A stretch of 64,000 nt of DNA from CAZOVB01 sp964583095 (GTDB lineage: Bacteria; Planctomycetota; Phycisphaerae; SM23-33): NCBI GenBank assembly GCA_964583095.1, contig CAZOVB010000012.1:31661-95660 (forward strand), given 5' to 3'. This document shows positions 27,743 through 35,540 of the stretch, piece after piece. Both the position numbers and the translations under genes were made by a program. The notes under the pieces were generated by a model. It had not been told where the DNA came from, made no database searches, and saw only the letters and a program-made list of their open reading frames with translations. Position 1 is the stretch's first letter, and the number at the start of each line of letters is the position of its first letter.

Positions 27743-28627
27743 ATGATTCCCGGTCATTACATCGTCGTTCTGGGTTGCGGGGTCGTCTATGCATTCTCGG
27801 CTGTAGCCGGCAAGCGCGCCCTGGAGAAAGGGGCAGGTGCGATGCAACTGGCTTCGGCCAGCGCCCTGGCCATGCCGCTTTCCTTCCTGCCGCTGCTGCT
27901 GATGCAACCCCAGGTGCCCCAGTGGTCACAGATCCACTGGCCCCTGCTGACCGGCGGGATCGCCGCAACCGCCCTGGTGATGATCTACATCGGCTTCCGA
28001 CTGGGCGATGTCTCGGTCCAGGGACCCCTGGCGGGAACCAAATCGCTGTTCGTGGCGGTCTACTCGGGGATCTTCCTGGTCGGCGGAATCCCGTGGCAAT
28101 GGTGGGTGGGCGCGGTGTTGACCACGATCGGAATCGCCTGGATCGGGCTGCCGGAGCTTCGACGAAGCCGAGGTCACATGGGGGCGGTCTTCCTGGCCCT
28201 GATCAGTTGCGCGATCTTCGGCGCGACCGACCTGATGGTACAGGAATTTGGCCGGAGCTTCGGCCAGAGGCCCTTCGTCATGGTCGTCTTCTGTGTCAAA
28301 GGCGTGCTGATTGCCCTGGTGCTGCGTCTGATAGGGACGTCCCTGCTGAAGGTCCCCGCCGGGGCTCGGGCCTGGCTGGCGGCCTCTGCCCTGTTGCTGG
28401 GCGCCCAGGCGGCAGGATTCGTGCTCATGCTGGCCGAATACGGCGACGCCTCCGCCCTGAACATCCTTTACGGCACGCGAGGCCTCTGGACGATCGCCGT
28501 GGTCTGGATCTTTGGCCGCCACATGGGAGCTCAGGAACGCGGCCGGGGTAGAAAGGTTCTGCTCCACAGGCTCTGCGGATCACTGGTTCTCTTTGCGGCG
28601 GTGGTGCTGGTACTCCTGTCTTCCTAA
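27743..28627 (+). CDS. EamA/DMT-family membrane transporter
   Basis: A 294-residue protein with about ten membrane helices arranged as two EamA halves (for example IVVLGCGVVYAFSAVAGK and LTGGIAATALVMIYIGF; second half MGAVFLALISCAIFGATD). The family exports small metabolites or amino acids across the inner membrane; the substrate cannot be predicted. It starts 21 bases after the MoxR gene and is probably co-transcribed. Its end overlaps the convergent glycosyltransferase gene by four bases. Confidence 0.8.
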   Translation: MIPGHYIVVLGCGVVYAFSAVAGKRALEKGAGAMQLASASALAMPLSFLPLLLMQPQVPQWSQIHWPLLTGGIAATALVMIYIGFRLGDVSVQGPLAGTKSLFVAVYSGIFLVGGIPWQWWVGAVLTTIGIAWIGLPELRRSRGHMGAVFLALISCAIFGATDLMVQEFGRSFGQRPFVMVVFCVKGVLIALVLRLIGTSLLKVPAGARAWLAASALLLGAQAAGFVLMLAEYGDASALNILYGTRGLWTIAVVWIFGRHMGAQERGRGRKVLLHRLCGSLVLFAAVVLVLLSS

Positions 28628-29736
28628 CCTGCCAGGTCCTCCATCGCGCGGTCCATGCGGGGAACGCATCGGTCAACGTCGAAGTCTTCCATGGCCTCTC
28701 GCAGCCTGGCCGGGTCCACCGGCAGGGATTGGCCCTGATTGATCGTCCGGGCCAGTTCCGTCAGACGCTGCGAAAGCTCCCTGTCACCGCGATAGAAGCA
28801 GCGGCGCGAATCCTCCGGGGACAGTCCGGACAGAAGCTCCGGATACGCCAGCCTGTCGGGAACCAGCGGCAAGGCCCCGGCCGCCACGGCTTCGGCGATC
28901 GCGATGCCGAAAAACTCGTGCCGGGCCGTCGATACCACTACATCCATGCGACCCAGACAGCGGCGATAGTCTTCATCTGATTCCACGTAGCCCCACTGTT
29001 CGATGCGATCGGCATGGCGTTTCCGGGCCCGCTGGAAGACCTGCGGGACCTGCTGGAAGGACTGGCCCAGGACGATGAGTCGAAAATCCTCGCCCCCCTG
29101 TGCGAGCCTGTCAATGGCCTCGAAAAACGCCTCGGGATTCTTGTCGTGTTCCCACCGGGCCACCCAGCCGATGCGAACCGGCCCCGGCTCGCGCAGTCTT
29201 CGAACCGGGCCCAGCCGAACGCCCGGCGGATGCACCGCCAAGCGCTGCTCGATCCGGTCCAACTCCCCGGCGGGGCTGTAGTCCGGGGCGCGGCACATCC
29301 ACTCGCGCATGGCGGAGAGAAATTCTTTTCCGTGCCAGCTGGAGTTGAACCAGATTCCCCTGGCCGCGATGGCTGAGAGGAAATTGCTCATCGCGAAGTG
29401 CAGATCACGCGATTCCTGTCGTTCATCCGGGTAGGTCAACTGGTTCTCGTGGAAGTACACTACCGCCGGCGGGGTCGGTTCCATGCGGGCCAATCCTAGA
29501 AACTCGGGCAGGTTGAGCATGTCCGAGCAGAAGATCGCGTCGAAGTCTCGATCGACGCATTGTTCCTGCACCTGCCTGGCAAAGGTCAAGCCCGCATGAC
29601 GCATCCGCCATTTCCAGAAGTACCCGGGCAGCGTCAATAGGGTCCACTGGTGGGAAGACCGCGCGATCCAGTCTTCCAGGAACCGCTTGTGGCTGCCGTC
29701 GAAGTAGGGTTCCAGGGCGAGGATACGCATCGGCAT
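28624..29736 (-). CDS. DUF3524 glycosyltransferase, tRNA-queuosine mannosyltransferase (QTMAN)-like
   Basis: About 370 residues. The N-terminus MRILALEPYFDGSHKRFLED, then FHENQLTYP and HFAMSNFLSAIAA, are hallmarks of the DUF3524/GTDC1 family. Vertebrate GTDC1 is QTMAN, which mannosylates queuosine in tRNA-Asp. A C-terminal GT-B domain has RIGWVARWEHDKNPEAFF and a VVSTARHEFFGIAIAEAVAAG donor-sugar site. Cytoplasmic. The bacterial substrate is not established to my knowledge. It starts five bases after the stop of a sulfatase gene and is probably in one transcript with it. ATG 29736 or 29730 are both possible starts. Confidence 0.75.
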   Translation of the reverse strand: MPMRILALEPYFDGSHKRFLEDWIARSSHQWTLLTLPGYFWKWRMRHAGLTFARQVQEQCVDRDFDAIFCSDMLNLPEFLGLARMEPTPPAVVYFHENQLTYPDERQESRDLHFAMSNFLSAIAARGIWFNSSWHGKEFLSAMREWMCRAPDYSPAGELDRIEQRLAVHPPGVRLGPVRRLREPGPVRIGWVARWEHDKNPEAFFEAIDRLAQGGEDFRLIVLGQSFQQVPQVFQRARKRHADRIEQWGYVESDEDYRRCLGRMDVVVSTARHEFFGIAIAEAVAAGALPLVPDRLAYPELLSGLSPEDSRRCFYRGDRELSQRLTELARTINQGQSLPVDPARLREAMEDFDVDRCVPRMDRAMEDLAG

Positions 29737-29740
29737 CGGT

Positions 29741-31219
29741 TCAGGCGAGCTTCTCGGTCAGGCCCAGTCGATCGAACTGCTCCATCGGGGCCTGGTTCTC
29801 GTGCATCAGGCGGACCAGGTGGGTGAGCATTTCGTTTTCGACCGCCTGATCGTCCAGGGGGGTGTTCTGTCCCGGATCGGCCTGGGTATCGAAAAGCTGT
29901 GTGGGGAATCGGTCGGTCGCATCTCTTCGCCCGCCCCAGGGGATCTGCATCACCGGGCAGCCTTTGGTGAACTCGAACCCCTCAGCCGGTTCCATGTCCC
30001 GGAGTTGCTCGGGTTTGAGGGTGTGGAGCATGCCGCATGGCATGAGGGTGTATCGATAGAGGGGCTGGTTATCGGGCCTGTCCGGGCCGCGCATGTAGAC
30101 GTATCGACCGTCGGTGACATTGACCTGTGCTCCGTGGAGCCCGAAGAGGCCGGCCTGGCGGATGGGGGTATCGTCGGTTATCACGCCTCGCAACGGCTGG
30201 CCCTGCATGTCGTGGGGGATTTCGACGCCGAAGAAGTCCAGCAGGGTGGGGGCCAGGTCGATCGTCTGGACGAGGCTGGTTCGGCGCCGGCCGGCCTGTC
30301 CCACCCGTGGATCCCAGACAAACAGGGGCATGCGGGCGATTTCATCGTAGAAGGGCATGGCGCACTTGCCCCACCAGTCGTGCTCGCCCAGCAGGAAGCC
30401 ATGGTCGGTATTGACGATCAGCAGCGTATCTTCCCAGAGGTCGTGAGTGTCCATGGCATCGAGGATGCGCCCGAGCTGGGCGTCGCAGAAGCTGATCAAG
30501 GCTGCATTGAGCTTGCGGACGTGCTCGCGGGCCTGGGGGTCTTCGGTGACTTCCCGGTACTCGGGCCAATCGAAGTGCAGCCCGTCGTAATCGTGGGGGT
30601 ACATCTCGAGGTACTTCTCGGGAACGTGGTACGGTTCGTGCGGGTCGAAGGTTTCCACGTGCAGAAACCAGTTCTGTTCCGCGGCGTTGGTCTGGATGAA
30701 TTCCACGCCCTCGCTGACGGTCCTGGCCTGGGGCCAGTGGGCTTCTTCCTTCATGCAGGCCCGGTTGCGCCAATCCGGCAGGGTGCGGAAGTGGCCTTGC
30801 TTGGTGTGAAGCTCGGGGACCTTGACGTTGTCGGTCAGGTCGAACTTCCACGGGTCGCCCTGCTGACCCCGGTGACAGCTCCAGGAGCTGTAGCGCGTAT
30901 GGTAGGTGGCGCCGCCATCCTCCCAGTAGTGCAGGTGGTCGCTGGTCAGGTGCGTGTAGATGCCGTTTTCCTTGAGGATTTCCGGCATCGAATCGTCAAA
31001 GGGCTCCAGGGGGCCCCAGGCATTGTGCAGGAAGTTGTATCGGCCGGTGTGGATCTCCCGCCGGGCCGGCATGCAGGGCATAGATCCGACATAGGCGGTA
31101 TCGAAGGTGCAGGTTCGCTCGGCCAGGCGGCGGAAGTTGGGCGCGTGGACCCAATCGCAGCCGTAGGGGGGCAGCATGTGGCGGTTGAGCGAGTCGAACA
31201 TGACCATGATGGCGCGCAT
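29741..31219 (-). CDS. Sulfatase (formylglycine type), no signal peptide
   Basis: A 492-residue sulfatase-family enzyme. It opens MRAIMVMFDSLNRHMLPPYG, with metal Asp9, and has the modification site CMPAR at Cys49. FNT-type residues near VNTDHGFLLGEHDWWGK and a C-terminal domain complete the fold. Unlike the sulfatase at 18415 it has no export signal, so it acts in the cytoplasm or is released otherwise. AAAGGA lies just before ATG 31219; the longer frame has no support. It is followed by the QTMAN-like gene and preceded, 94 bases away, by a glycoside hydrolase. The island suggests sulfated glycan use. Confidence 0.9.
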   Translation of the reverse strand: MRAIMVMFDSLNRHMLPPYGCDWVHAPNFRRLAERTCTFDTAYVGSMPCMPARREIHTGRYNFLHNAWGPLEPFDDSMPEILKENGIYTHLTSDHLHYWEDGGATYHTRYSSWSCHRGQQGDPWKFDLTDNVKVPELHTKQGHFRTLPDWRNRACMKEEAHWPQARTVSEGVEFIQTNAAEQNWFLHVETFDPHEPYHVPEKYLEMYPHDYDGLHFDWPEYREVTEDPQAREHVRKLNAALISFCDAQLGRILDAMDTHDLWEDTLLIVNTDHGFLLGEHDWWGKCAMPFYDEIARMPLFVWDPRVGQAGRRRTSLVQTIDLAPTLLDFFGVEIPHDMQGQPLRGVITDDTPIRQAGLFGLHGAQVNVTDGRYVYMRGPDRPDNQPLYRYTLMPCGMLHTLKPEQLRDMEPAEGFEFTKGCPVMQIPWGGRRDATDRFPTQLFDTQADPGQNTPLDDQAVENEMLTHLVRLMHENQAPMEQFDRLGLTEKLA

Positions 31220-31313
31220 GGGAGGATCCTTTTCATCCGGGGGTTCTGGAAAGCGTCTCCCAGGACAATACTCAAAACGCGGGCCTGTGGCAAACCCCGC
31301 CGGGGCTGAAGAC

Positions 31314-33209
31314 TCAGTTCCTGTCGAGGAAGATCCTCGCTGCCCAGTCCTTGTCCGGTTTGTCTCGCCAGGGCGGTCCGGGCAGGGCAACCCAGTCGCC
31401 GCCGGGTAAGCGGGAGCCGGGGGACCATCTGCCCTTGACCGGATCGAACCACTGGAGCGTGAAGGTCTTTCCCTTCGCCCCGGTCAGGTCCAGTTCTCCC
31501 GTGCCTTCAGAGACATCGGGCCAGTAGATGGCATACTCCACGCCTCCCTGGGCGAGCACTTCAGGTCGTCGGCCCCGGGGGAACTTGCCCCGCACCAGGT
31601 CGTCGGCCGGCTTCATCCGCTGAGGCTCAATGCTCTGCATGAACGTCAGGGCGTAGCCGATGTAGCGCAGGCCCTCGTCCATCTCCCGCATGTCTTCGAT
31701 GTCCTGGTCGAGCGAATGGCGGTTGTTGGCCGTTTTTACGTACAGTTCGAATCCGCCCGCACCGGAGAGATAGATCGGCCAGACCCACTGATCCCGTACG
31801 GACGGATAGCCGTCGTCGGGATCGGAGCTGTTGAGTACGCGCTGTCCCTCGTCGACGGAGACCACCCACGCAGCGCCGGCCTCCTGTGACCGCTGGAGCC
31901 ATTGCTCCACGTAGTTTCCCAGGCGATTGCCGCGGTCGTGAAGCTGCATGGACATCATGGTCACCGCATGCTCTCCCAGCAGCGGTTTGTAGACGTTCTC
32001 CACCCCGCGCTTGGAACTTTTCGTGTGGATCGCCACCGGATGGCCATAAACGTCCAGCGACTGGATGTACCTGGCAAAGGTCCTTCGTTCGTCGGTGGAG
32101 AAATCATTCTCCTCGCCCAGGTTCCACTGCAGACCCGGATGATGGGCGAAACGGGCGATGAGCTCGCGGTAGAAGAGTTTCCGCTCGTCGGTGAGGTAGT
32201 CTCCGTTCTCTCCGGCGGATTTGACGCGCCCGAAGAAATTTTCATTGCGCTTTTCGGTCTCGGCCAGTTGGAAATGCAGGAAGATGCCCAGCTTCTGGGC
32301 ATGGGAGAATACGATGTCCCACTGGGCCAGCTTGCTCAGATCGTAACGTGTATTCTCATCCGGAGAGATAAAGGGATACGTATCGTTGCCGTCGCCACCG
32401 AGGTTCATCGGCAGGAAGTAGACACAATTGCACCCGGTCGAAGCGATGTAGTTCAAGGACCCGATAATCGCCTTGCCCTTGCCGTCGGCCCAGTCCGGAT
32501 TACCCGGCTTCCAGTCCCGAAGATGAGCTTCGAACCGGTGCCCCGCACGGGGGGTGTTGTCAAAGCCGGCGTATCCCAGGAAGTTCTCGGGGATGTCCGG
32601 GCCTCCCTTGATCCAGATCTTCATCCCACCGGGCAGGTAACTGCCGGTGAAAATCAGGTACTGCGACCGCTGCGGCTTGCCGATGGTCTCCGAGGCCGTC
32701 GAAAGGTAGCCGATGGTTTCCAGTTCGTTGCTGAGCAAACCGTGTCCCGCGGCGCGGAAGTCCCTTCCGATCTTGTCACTGCGGGCGACCTGGAATGTCA
32801 CGCTCTTGCCGTCGATGCCGTCAACGGCATTGGAGGCGTCGAGCTTCGGCTCTGCTGCGATGGCCAGACCTTTGCCCCGGTGGCATTTTGCCGTGCAGGT
32901 CCACTTGCCGGCCAGGGGAGGACAGAAACGCACCTGCCACTTGTCTCCCTCCGGACCTCCCTGGCCATCGCCGGCGAAGAAGCCCGGCACGGTCAGTTCC
33001 ACGCCGGTCGCGGAGCGAAAGGTCGCTTCCAGGCGGACATCGAGGAACGGATTGTCAGGGTCGGTTTCACTCGATACCGGGCCGGTGAAGGTCACCGTCA
33101 CCGCGTGCCACTGCTTGAGCTCACCGGAGACGCTCTGGCCTGAGGCCGGCGAGCAGGCAAGCAGGCCCCAGATCGCTGTGATTAGGCAAAGGAATTGTCC
33201 CCGAGGCAT
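31314..33209 (-). CDS. Secreted DUF5060 glycoside hydrolase with collagen-binding-like C-terminal domain
   Basis: A 631-residue exported protein: signal peptide MPRGQFLCLITAIWGLLA, probable cut near ASGQS. Residues ~30-140 are a DUF5060 beta-sandwich (VTVTFTGP, VRFCPPLAGKWTCTAKC). A (beta/alpha)8 hydrolase domain follows: CNCVYFLPMNLGGDG, LGIFLHFQLAETE, LQWNLGEENDFST with probable acid/base Glu, and WVVSVDEGQRV with a candidate nucleophile. The C-terminal ~90 residues match the putative collagen-binding domain of such hydrolases (TFTLQWFDPVKGRW). AAGGAGAA precedes ATG 33209. Substrate unknown, likely a complex polysaccharide. It is divergent from another sulfatase. Confidence 0.85.
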   Translation of the reverse strand: MPRGQFLCLITAIWGLLACSPASGQSVSGELKQWHAVTVTFTGPVSSETDPDNPFLDVRLEATFRSATGVELTVPGFFAGDGQGGPEGDKWQVRFCPPLAGKWTCTAKCHRGKGLAIAAEPKLDASNAVDGIDGKSVTFQVARSDKIGRDFRAAGHGLLSNELETIGYLSTASETIGKPQRSQYLIFTGSYLPGGMKIWIKGGPDIPENFLGYAGFDNTPRAGHRFEAHLRDWKPGNPDWADGKGKAIIGSLNYIASTGCNCVYFLPMNLGGDGNDTYPFISPDENTRYDLSKLAQWDIVFSHAQKLGIFLHFQLAETEKRNENFFGRVKSAGENGDYLTDERKLFYRELIARFAHHPGLQWNLGEENDFSTDERRTFARYIQSLDVYGHPVAIHTKSSKRGVENVYKPLLGEHAVTMMSMQLHDRGNRLGNYVEQWLQRSQEAGAAWVVSVDEGQRVLNSSDPDDGYPSVRDQWVWPIYLSGAGGFELYVKTANNRHSLDQDIEDMREMDEGLRYIGYALTFMQSIEPQRMKPADDLVRGKFPRGRRPEVLAQGGVEYAIYWPDVSEGTGELDLTGAKGKTFTLQWFDPVKGRWSPGSRLPGGDWVALPGPPWRDKPDKDWAARIFLDRN

Positions 33210-33277
33210 GGCGTTCTCCTTGTATTTCGCAGCTGATCTTGACGCGCGAGGTCCGGCCGACCAAGATGCGAGCCGCC

Positions 33278-34648
33278 ATGAAACACGAAAACCCACCGAA
33301 CGTACTGATCATACTCGCCGACCAGCTTCGTCGCCAGGCGCTTGGCTGCTACGGCGACCCGAATGTCAAGACGCCCAACATCGACGCCCTGGCCCAGCGC
33401 GGTGTTCGCTTCACTTCCGCATGCAGTACCTATCCGGTCTGCGTGCCGTTTCGCTTCTCCTTCATGACCGGCCAGTACGCCCACACGCGCATGGTTCCGG
33501 CGCTTCGCTGGCGAATGAGCCCGGCCGAGCGGACCCTGGCCGATGAGTTCAACGAGGCCGGCTACCAGACGCTCTACGTGGGCAAGTGGCACCTGGAAGG
33601 GACGCCGCCATCGGTGCCCGTGCCCAGATCCCGCCAGGGCCGCTGGCAGAAATGGCTGGGCTTCGAGTTGCGAAACAGCCACTTCGACACTTTCTACTTC
33701 GAGGACGACGACCCGACTCCCAGGCCCCTGGGCAAGTACCAGACCGACGGGCTATTCGAGTTGACCATGGATTACCTGGGCAATGGCCGCGATCCGAGCA
33801 AGCCTTTCTGTGCGGTCCTGAGCGTCGAGCCTCCGCACTTCCCCTACCAGGCCCCCGAGGAATACGAAGCCCGGTGGCGCGACCGCGAGCTGGTCCTGCC
33901 CGAGACCTTCGAGGTCCCCGACGAATACGAAGTGCCCCTGTCCCACTGGCCCGACGACGCCAAGGATACCCGCCAGAGCAAGGTCGAGCAGGTGCGAACC
34001 TATTATGCGATGATCGAGAATCTCGACGACAACGTCGGACGCATGATGGACTTTCTGACCCGGCAGGGCCTGGATGAGAATACCATCGTCCTGCTGACCA
34101 GCGACCACGGCGAGATGGGGGGCGCCCATCGCCTGCCCTCGGCCATGAAAGAATACCCCTTCGAGGAATCGGTGGGCATCCCGCTGATCATCCACGATCC
34201 TTCCCTGTCGGCCGAACGAAAAGGCGCGACCTGTGATGAGCCGGTCTGCACCGAGGATCTCTTCCCGACGATCTGCTCGCTGGCGGGTATCAAGCCGCGC
34301 GATGCCCTTCCGGGAGAGGATCTGACGTCTCTGGTTTCCGGCAACCGCAGCCGCCTGGATCGTGAAGGCGTGCTGTTGGAGAGCGTTCAGGAATTCCGAA
34401 AACCGGGGGCGTTCTTCAACAGGCCTTTCCGGGCGATCCGGACGCGGACCCATATGTATTCGGTCCTTGTTGGAAAAGACGGGCCTGGCCCGTGGCAACT
34501 GTTTGACCTGGAGAAAGACCCTTTGCAGAGCAGAAATCTTATTGCGGATGAAGCCTGCCGCAACGTTGCATACCGACTGCATCAAGAGCTTCGGAAGCTA
34601 CTGGAAGAGACGGAAGATCACTTCAACCCCGGCCCCGGGCCGGCTTGA
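33278..34648 (+). CDS. Sulfatase (formylglycine type), no signal peptide
   Basis: About 456 residues. Motifs: NVLIILADQLRRQALGCYG with the metal Asp15, the modification site CVPFR at Cys55, YVGKWHLEG near residue 105, and LLTSDHGEMGGAHRL near residue 280. No export signal. Start choice: ATG 33278 or ATG 33266 four codons earlier; neither has a strong ribosome site. It is divergent from the DUF5060 hydrolase and overlaps the GAF gene tail-to-tail by 31 bases. Together with the neighbouring sulfatase and hydrolase it suggests breakdown of a sulfated oligosaccharide imported into the cell. Confidence 0.9.
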   Translation: MKHENPPNVLIILADQLRRQALGCYGDPNVKTPNIDALAQRGVRFTSACSTYPVCVPFRFSFMTGQYAHTRMVPALRWRMSPAERTLADEFNEAGYQTLYVGKWHLEGTPPSVPVPRSRQGRWQKWLGFELRNSHFDTFYFEDDDPTPRPLGKYQTDGLFELTMDYLGNGRDPSKPFCAVLSVEPPHFPYQAPEEYEARWRDRELVLPETFEVPDEYEVPLSHWPDDAKDTRQSKVEQVRTYYAMIENLDDNVGRMMDFLTRQGLDENTIVLLTSDHGEMGGAHRLPSAMKEYPFEESVGIPLIIHDPSLSAERKGATCDEPVCTEDLFPTICSLAGIKPRDALPGEDLTSLVSGNRSRLDREGVLLESVQEFRKPGAFFNRPFRAIRTRTHMYSVLVGKDGPGPWQLFDLEKDPLQSRNLIADEACRNVAYRLHQELRKLLEETEDHFNPGPGPA

Positions 34649-35394
34649 TGACCCGGCTTGGCCGGTACCCGTTTGCCGCCGGTTCCGGAGGTCTGTGCTT
34701 GCCCCGAGGTCTGGGGATGTTTCAAGGTGACCGGCTTGTCCATCTCGGCCGAATAGTGCGATTCGCACCGGTCGCACAGGCCGTGGGAGAAGATCGCGTC
34801 GGTGTGGGTTGAGATGTACTCTTCCACCTGCAGCCAGTAGCCCTGGTCGTCGCGGACCTTCTTGCAGCGGGCACAGATGGGCAGGATGCCCTGGAGGGTT
34901 CGTATCTCCTGCATAGACTGCTGGAGCTTGATGTTTTTCCAGAGCAGATCCAGGTGGGCCTCGACCATCTTCGAGAACTGGCTCAGAATCTTCGAGCACC
35001 TGTCGTCTTTGGGGCGTGGGCGAGAATCGAGGATGCACAAGGTTCCGAAAATTTCCCCGTCCGACCAGAGAACCGGGAATCCGTAGTACGAAACCCGGTC
35101 GTGCTCAAGTTCGGGAGCCACCCTCCAACGACGGCTGCGGCGGGCGTCGGCTATGTGAAGAGGCCTGGAAGTCCGTACGACCTCTTCGCAGTAGTAGCCG
35201 GAGATCTCGACCCGGTCGCCCTTGTGGTATGCGCTTTGGGGATTCTGTGAAGCTCGAACGACCTCTATCATCGGCAGTTCCACCTTGGTGATGATCGCAT
35301 CGGGGGCTTCGAGCAGTTGGGAGATCAGATCCACCGTTTCCTGCCATTGAGAAAGAAGCTGGTCCGGAATTTGAGGCTTGCCATTGGAGGACAT
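34618..35394 (-). CDS. GAF-domain protein with C-terminal CxxC 'PICARCKK' module
   Basis: A 258-residue cytoplasmic protein. Residues ~30-165 form a GAF sensory domain (YYCEEVVRTSRPLHIADAR, YYGFPVLWSDGEIFGTLCIL). A helix (KNIKLQQSMQEIRTLQG) leads to a conserved tail ILPICARCKKVRDDQGYW, then QVEEYI and HGLCDRC. This tail is known at the C-terminus of many GAF, PAS and receiver proteins in anaerobic bacteria and offers four Cys (CARC, CDRC), perhaps a metal site. The last ~35 residues are low complexity. A promoter sits so close to ATG 35394 that the mRNA may be leaderless. Ligand and partner unknown. Confidence 0.8.
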   Translation of the reverse strand: MSSNGKPQIPDQLLSQWQETVDLISQLLEAPDAIITKVELPMIEVVRASQNPQSAYHKGDRVEISGYYCEEVVRTSRPLHIADARRSRRWRVAPELEHDRVSYYGFPVLWSDGEIFGTLCILDSRPRPKDDRCSKILSQFSKMVEAHLDLLWKNIKLQQSMQEIRTLQGILPICARCKKVRDDQGYWLQVEEYISTHTDAIFSHGLCDRCESHYSAEMDKPVTLKHPQTSGQAQTSGTGGKRVPAKPGHQAGPGPGLK

Positions 35395-35399
35395 AGTAA

Positions 35400-35427
35400 T
35401 AGATATCCCATAGAGCTGTCAGTTCAA
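35400..35427 (-). promoter_or_regulatory. Candidate promoter giving a leaderless GAF-protein mRNA
   Basis: Minus strand TTGAAC (plus 35422-35427), a 16-base spacer and TATCTA (plus 35400-35405). Only five bases separate the -10 from ATG 35394, so transcription would begin at or next to the start codon. No good ribosome site is present. Confidence 0.4.
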
Positions 35428-35540
35428 CACCAAGCAATAGTAGGGGATTAGATAACGGGAAACCAGCGTATTCTCTGAAAATAAGTGGCAAAGACGGCCC
35501 GTTTGCTGGAATTGGTCAGACAAAACCGATTACTATCCTG

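Noticed and set aside
29801..31309. 502-codon plus-strand frame
   Set aside because: Antisense to a complete sulfatase gene with the formylglycine motif.
31739..31760. gttcgaatccgcc, resembling a tRNA T-loop
   Set aside because: It lies inside the DUF5060 hydrolase gene and no acceptor, D or anticodon arm can be folded around it.
35468..35481. 14-mer gtattctctgaaaa shared with 63922-63935, both upstream of signalling genes on the minus strand
   Set aside because: By rough count several chance 14-base matches are expected in 64 kb on two strands, and the distances to the genes differ; kept only as a note.
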